A stretch of 64,000 nt of DNA from Pontibacter harenae (GTDB taxonomy: Bacteria; Bacteroidota; Bacteroidia; Cytophagales; Hymenobacteraceae): contig NZ_JAJJWH010000008.1 of the NCBI RefSeq assembly GCF_020907245.1, positions 1-64,000 on the forward strand, read 5' to 3'. Positions within the stretch are counted from its first letter, which is position 1. The number at the start of each line of letters is the position of its first letter. The notes under the pieces were generated by a model. That model did no database searches. It was not told where the DNA came from and was given only the letters and a program-made list of their open reading frames with translations. Below, in pieces: positions 61,335-64,000 of this stretch. The position numbers and the translations under genes were made by a program.

Positions 61335-61553
61335 GTGGTAAGACAGAAAGTTGTTGATAGCCACGCATACTATAGTAGGCTGTTTCTCGCTAGCTTAGGT
61401 ATAAACTTGAATTTTTACACCTACTTGAGGCTCTCTAACTACCATTGTAGGTGGGGTAACAGCGCAGCCTTTGCGATTATTATTGCTCTGTTGATGGTGC
61501 CTGTTATGTGTATGTTATATGAAAAGATAGAAGACAAATTTTATACAAAGTGA
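61335..61553 (+). pseudogene. Possible fragment of a membrane protein
   Basis: An ORF of 72 codons (GTG start) whose second half is strongly hydrophobic (SAAFAIIIALLMVPVMCML) and ends YEKIEDKFYTK, like the last helix and tail of a larger transporter. The first half is not hydrophobic in a family-like way. This could be the 3' end of a decayed gene between the TetR regulator and the ACP-like gene, or chance. Low confidence. Confidence 0.3.
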
Positions 61554-61635
61554 ATGGCCGCTACAGAAGAGCTATATGAAGAAAGGGCAGCCGTTGCGAA
61601 TTAAATTGTTAGAGAATACAAAAATTAAGATCACT

Positions 61636-61890
61636 ATGTTGTCAATAGATAAAAAAATAGAGAAAGAGGTTGTGAGAATTATTAGTAAGACTAAAAAAAT
61701 ACAGCCTGCCCGCCTGCAGCCAGACTCTAACCTTGAGAAATCTTTTGGTTTCGATACAGTAGATGTAGTGGATATAATTATTGAGCTAGAAAAGAATTTC
61801 CATATCATCATTCCAGATGAGGTGCCTATCAATACAGTTGGTGACTTTGTAGATTATGTGTCTGCACACGCGTTAAAGAACGCTAGCTAA
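61636..61890 (+). CDS. Acyl-carrier-protein-like protein without the carrier Ser
   Basis: 84 aa from ATG 61636; ATG 61576 would add 20 residues unlike ACP. The ACP four-helix pattern is clear (DKKIEKEVVRII, then the helix-II start FGFDTVDVVDIIIELEKNF, then IPDEVPINTVGDF). At the place of the DSL motif it reads Asp40-Thr41-Val42, so the Ser that carries 4'-phosphopantetheine is replaced by Thr. It may not be loaded. No fatty-acid or polyketide genes adjoin it. Confidence 0.85.
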   Translation: MLSIDKKIEKEVVRIISKTKKIQPARLQPDSNLEKSFGFDTVDVVDIIIELEKNFHIIIPDEVPINTVGDFVDYVSAHALKNAS

Positions 61891-61913
61891 GGCTAATTGA
61901 CCTTCGTTAAACG

Positions 61914-61944
61914 AAAAAGCGAGGCATTTCCTGTCTCGCTTTTT
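61914..61944 (+). terminator. Terminator of the ACP-like gene
   Basis: AAAAAGCGAG (61914-61923) pairs with CTCGCTTTTT (61935-61944). Confidence 0.85.
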
Positions 61945-61963
61945 TGTTTGTTTAGCATCAGCC

Positions 61964-62013
61964 AAAAAGGGGCCTCCCGTATATGTAAGTGCATAAACAG
62001 GAGGCCCCTTTTT
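61964..62013 (-). terminator. Terminator of the YgjP-type metallopeptidase
   Basis: AAAAAGGGGCCTCC (61964-61977) pairs with GGAGGCCCCTTTTT (62000-62013). Confidence 0.85.
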
Positions 62014-62065
62014 TGAGTTAAATATGTATTTCTAAAGTAGTATAGTTCTTTCTATAAGCAGTTCT

Positions 62066-62806
62066 TTAATAGATGGAGATACGATAATCTTTTAGTTTTT
62101 TGTCTAGTTCTCTGGCATCGCCGCAAATACTATCGAGCAGCGCCCAGAAGCGAGGTCCGTGGTTTTTCTCTACGGTGTGCGCCAACTCGTGCAGTATTAC
62201 ATAATCGCAAAGAGCTTCTGGCAGGCGCATCAGGTGTAGGTTCAGGTTTATGTTGTTTGTGTGTGAGCAGCTTCCCCATCTCGACTTTGCGTTTTTGATG
62301 AAGACATTCTGATACTCAAACCCAAACTTATCGGCGAAGTAAGCAACACGCTCCGGAAGGAACTCCTTTGCTTCCTTTCTGTAAGCCTCCGCTATAGATT
62401 TGCGAACGAACTTCTGCACATCAGCTTCCTTCTCATCTTTGAAAGCAGGATAAAACACATTGATGTAACCTCCCTCTATTACACAGCTCATGGTGTACTG
62501 TGCGTGTTTAAGCAACCGCAGCGTGTGCATACGTGTTTTATACTCGCTGTCGCTGTCGTAGACTGTAAGTTTGGCCTCGTGCTGCTGCATTTTAGCCTGG
62601 TGCTCTTTTATCCAGTCGGTTTTGGTGTAAATGAACTGCTCTGCTCTTTCAAAGCTGATGTGGGGAGGAACGGCGACGCGAATACCTTTTATGGGTCTAA
62701 CACTAATGCTTACCCGTTTGGCTTTATCACTTCGCTCAATTAAAACTCTCCCGATACCGTCTATCTCTAAGTTGACAGAGGTTAAGCGTAAAATGGATGT
62801 TGACAC
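62066..62806 (-). CDS. YgjP-type zinc metallopeptidase
   Basis: 246 aa. The metal site is HELAH (206-210) with a third ligand His216 in HGPRFWALL, the YgjP/SprT-like (DUF45) pattern. The N-terminal part has strands and a helix (ERSDKAKRVSISVRPIKGIRVAVPP; key residues SVRPIKG). RWGSC at about 180-184 is the conserved segment before the metal site. Substrate unknown. Single gene with its own terminator. Confidence 0.9.
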   Translation of the reverse strand: MSTSILRLTSVNLEIDGIGRVLIERSDKAKRVSISVRPIKGIRVAVPPHISFERAEQFIYTKTDWIKEHQAKMQQHEAKLTVYDSDSEYKTRMHTLRLLKHAQYTMSCVIEGGYINVFYPAFKDEKEADVQKFVRKSIAEAYRKEAKEFLPERVAYFADKFGFEYQNVFIKNAKSRWGSCSHTNNINLNLHLMRLPEALCDYVILHELAHTVEKNHGPRFWALLDSICGDARELDKKLKDYRISIY

Positions 62807-63008
62807 TTTGGCTAAAAGTTTAAGTACAAAAAAAGCTGTACCAAATATAGATAATAATTTTATTATAAAGCTAGAGTTTTTGTGCCTTTTGTCTATCTAT
62901 ATTTAAATTTGAGTATTTATATTGTACTATACTTTGGCCTTTGTAGCTATTTTAGAACAGTTTTTTTAGCTTTGTAAAAGCATTGGTGCTATAAAAAGTA
63001 CAAAGTGT

Positions 63009-63053
63009 ATAAAGTTAAAGAGGAATGCCGCAGGCACTCCTCTTTAACTTTAT
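63009..63053 (-). terminator. Hairpin terminator of the small hydrophilic protein
   Basis: ATAAAGTTAAAGAGGA (63009-63024) pairs with TCCTCTTTAACTTTAT (63038-63053), with a few mismatches in the loop. Confidence 0.8.
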
Positions 63054-63073
63054 ATTACAATATATAGTAATAT

Positions 63074-63382
63074 CTACCGAATGTTTCCGCCCGTGCGCCC
63101 GTCATCGTTTGTAGCCTTTCCTCTGCGGCTACTGTCTGTAGTGGCCGAGCGAAGTGTGGGTTCGTTCGTGGTGGTGGCCGATCCGTTAGCACCATCAGAA
63201 GTATGTCCTTCCGACACAGAACCTGAACTTGAGCCTTCTGCAGGCTGTTGTTTTGTTGTTGTATCATCCTCTGGTTTGTAGCCTTCCACTTTATGTACTG
63301 GCTGCTGTTCTTCTTTGGGTGGATTCAAACCATCATCTACTGGTTTGCCTTGTTCCTGCGACATTTTATCATCTTCTTTCAT
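63074..63382 (-). CDS. Hydrophilic low-complexity protein of unknown function
   Basis: 102 aa, rich in Asp, Glu, Lys, Thr, Ser and Gly, with a C-terminal Arg-rich end (SSRRGKATNDDGRTGG). No hydrophobic core, so probably disordered. Likely a stress-type or linker protein; inferred from composition only. The YkvA gene lies 12 bases upstream on the same strand, so the two are probably co-transcribed. Confidence 0.65.
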   Translation of the reverse strand: MKEDDKMSQEQGKPVDDGLNPPKEEQQPVHKVEGYKPEDDTTTKQQPAEGSSSGSVSEGHTSDGANGSATTTNEPTLRSATTDSSRRGKATNDDGRTGGNIR

Positions 63383-63394
63383 TTTCCTCCTCCG

Positions 63395-63946
63395 TTACAA
63401 GTTTTTGTTAGGTTCTACGTCGAGGTTATCTGCAGGTTGGTTACTGAATTTTGGTGTTCCAAAAGAGTTATCGGCATGGTGAATCGGATCTGTTGCTGGG
63501 CTAGGTGTAACCTCTGTTGTGGAAGGTCTTGTAGCTTCCCAAGCCTTAAACTTATCTAGCTCGGATTTGATACTTGCTATAAACCAAGCTAGCAGACTGG
63601 CATCGTCAAGCAAGCCTATAACAGGTATAAAGTCAGGAATGAGGTCGATAGGCGATAGGAAGTAGATGATGACAGCAACGCCACCTACAAGTGTAGAGGA
63701 AGGTATGCCTTGGTACTCACCGCTTACCGCCGCTTTAATCATGCGGGAGAGCAACTGCAGGTTTTCCCAAACTTCACCAGCCAGGGCACCTACTCCTTTT
63801 TGTGCCGTTGCTTTCTTAAAGGCATCATTTAAGAGTTTGGTTACTTCTTTTGGGTGCTTCAGGTATCTTTCAGCCTTATCTAATAAGTTTTTAAAGAAAG
63901 GGTTTTGCGAAATTTTTTGGCCGTTGGTGTTCTGGTTTTCCTGCAT
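63395..63946 (-). CDS. YkvA family (DUF1232) membrane protein
   Basis: 183 aa. The DUF1232 core is IIYFLSPIDLIPDFIPVIGLLDDASLL (key residues PIDLIPDFIPVIG), a short amphipathic or membrane segment, preceded by a helical N-terminal domain and followed by a variable Thr/Pro/Asn-rich tail. Function unknown, widespread. First gene of a pair with the hydrophilic protein. Confidence 0.88.
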   Translation of the reverse strand: MQENQNTNGQKISQNPFFKNLLDKAERYLKHPKEVTKLLNDAFKKATAQKGVGALAGEVWENLQLLSRMIKAAVSGEYQGIPSSTLVGGVAVIIYFLSPIDLIPDFIPVIGLLDDASLLAWFIASIKSELDKFKAWEATRPSTTEVTPSPATDPIHHADNSFGTPKFSNQPADNLDVEPNKNL

Positions 63947-64000
63947 AGTCTTTTTAGATGAGTATGATTAAATCTGAGATGCTTGCTATATAGGTGCAAT

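Noticed and set aside
1..64000. CRISPR arrays, rRNA operons, prophage or replication origin
   Set aside because: No spaced repeats, no rRNA-like sequence, no integrase or capsid genes, and no DnaA-box cluster or dnaA/dnaN were seen.

Overview
The window is a chromosomal segment of a Bacteroidota bacterium, most likely Cytophagales. A Hymenobacteraceae or Pontibacter-like host is my inference from gene content and could not be tested. Supporting signs are: a secreted subtilase with a type IX secretion sorting domain; the ribosomal run rpmB - rpmG - DUF4295 - ftsY - rimO; bacillithiol synthesis (bshC); MnmD, DUF1599 and BT_3928-type proteins; TAnnTTTG-type promoter boxes; and the near absence of Shine-Dalgarno sequences (two genes, the GNAT at 1421 and the phosphoribosyltransferase at 47524, are exceptions). 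Most of the window is ordinary housekeeping sequence with strong, often perfectly palindromic, terminators between genes.

Layout. 1-1.9 kb: accessory patch with an unknown ORF entering from the left edge (possible -1 frameshift), an attC-like hairpin, a Swt1/HEPN-type protein and a GNAT. 2.1-6.4 kb: def-ruvX, a C-terminal processing protease, a lipoprotein and a GroES-like protein. 6.4-11.3 kb: repeats, a 1257-aa subtilase and a broken small secreted-peptide gene. 11.3-15.9 kb: hemB, rhomboid protease, rocD and a small conserved protein. 15.9-24.1 kb: DUF5522, rpmB, rpmG, DUF4295, ftsY, rimO, two MITE-like repeats, bshC and 5-formyl-THF cyclo-ligase. 24.1-37.5 kb: exonuclease/phosphatase-like protein, aldo/keto reductase, AsmA-like protein, glutathione peroxidase, mnmD, thioesterase, rlmN, YihY, DUF4403, thioredoxin-like, DUF3891, outer-membrane barrel and threonine dehydrogenase. 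37.9-47 kb: a proline/alanine-rich repeat protein next to kbl, small membrane proteins, NIPSNAP, folP-cdaA facing DUF1599 and BT_3928, aroK and a di-iron hydroxylase. 47-52.2 kb: phosphoribosyltransferase, a broken and an intact AraC regulator, then KaiC-like and KaiB-like genes. 52.4-56.2 kb: an ice-binding-type lipoprotein and an OmpA protein in one operon. 56.5-64 kb: cold-shock protein, tRNA-Asn, Rieske-fold lipoprotein, pheS, a TetR regulator with a clear operator, an ACP-like protein, a YgjP-type metallopeptidase and a YkvA protein.

The genes work together in several groups. def/ruvX, rpmB/rpmG/DUF4295, ftsY, rimO, rlmN, mnmD, pheS and tRNA-Asn serve translation and protein export. tdh and kbl form the two-step threonine-to-glycine route. 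folP and the cyclo-ligase serve folate metabolism. cdaA makes c-di-AMP. bshC and glutathione peroxidase handle thiol and peroxide stress. The features most worth following up are: the KaiC/KaiB pair whose KaiC has an altered phosphosite and first P-loop; the decayed duplicate of the neighbouring AraC gene; the repeat protein beside kbl; a three-copy dispersed repeat family with 31-bp inverted ends; an ACP with Thr in place of the carrier Ser; and a Rieske-fold lipoprotein that has lost its cluster ligands.
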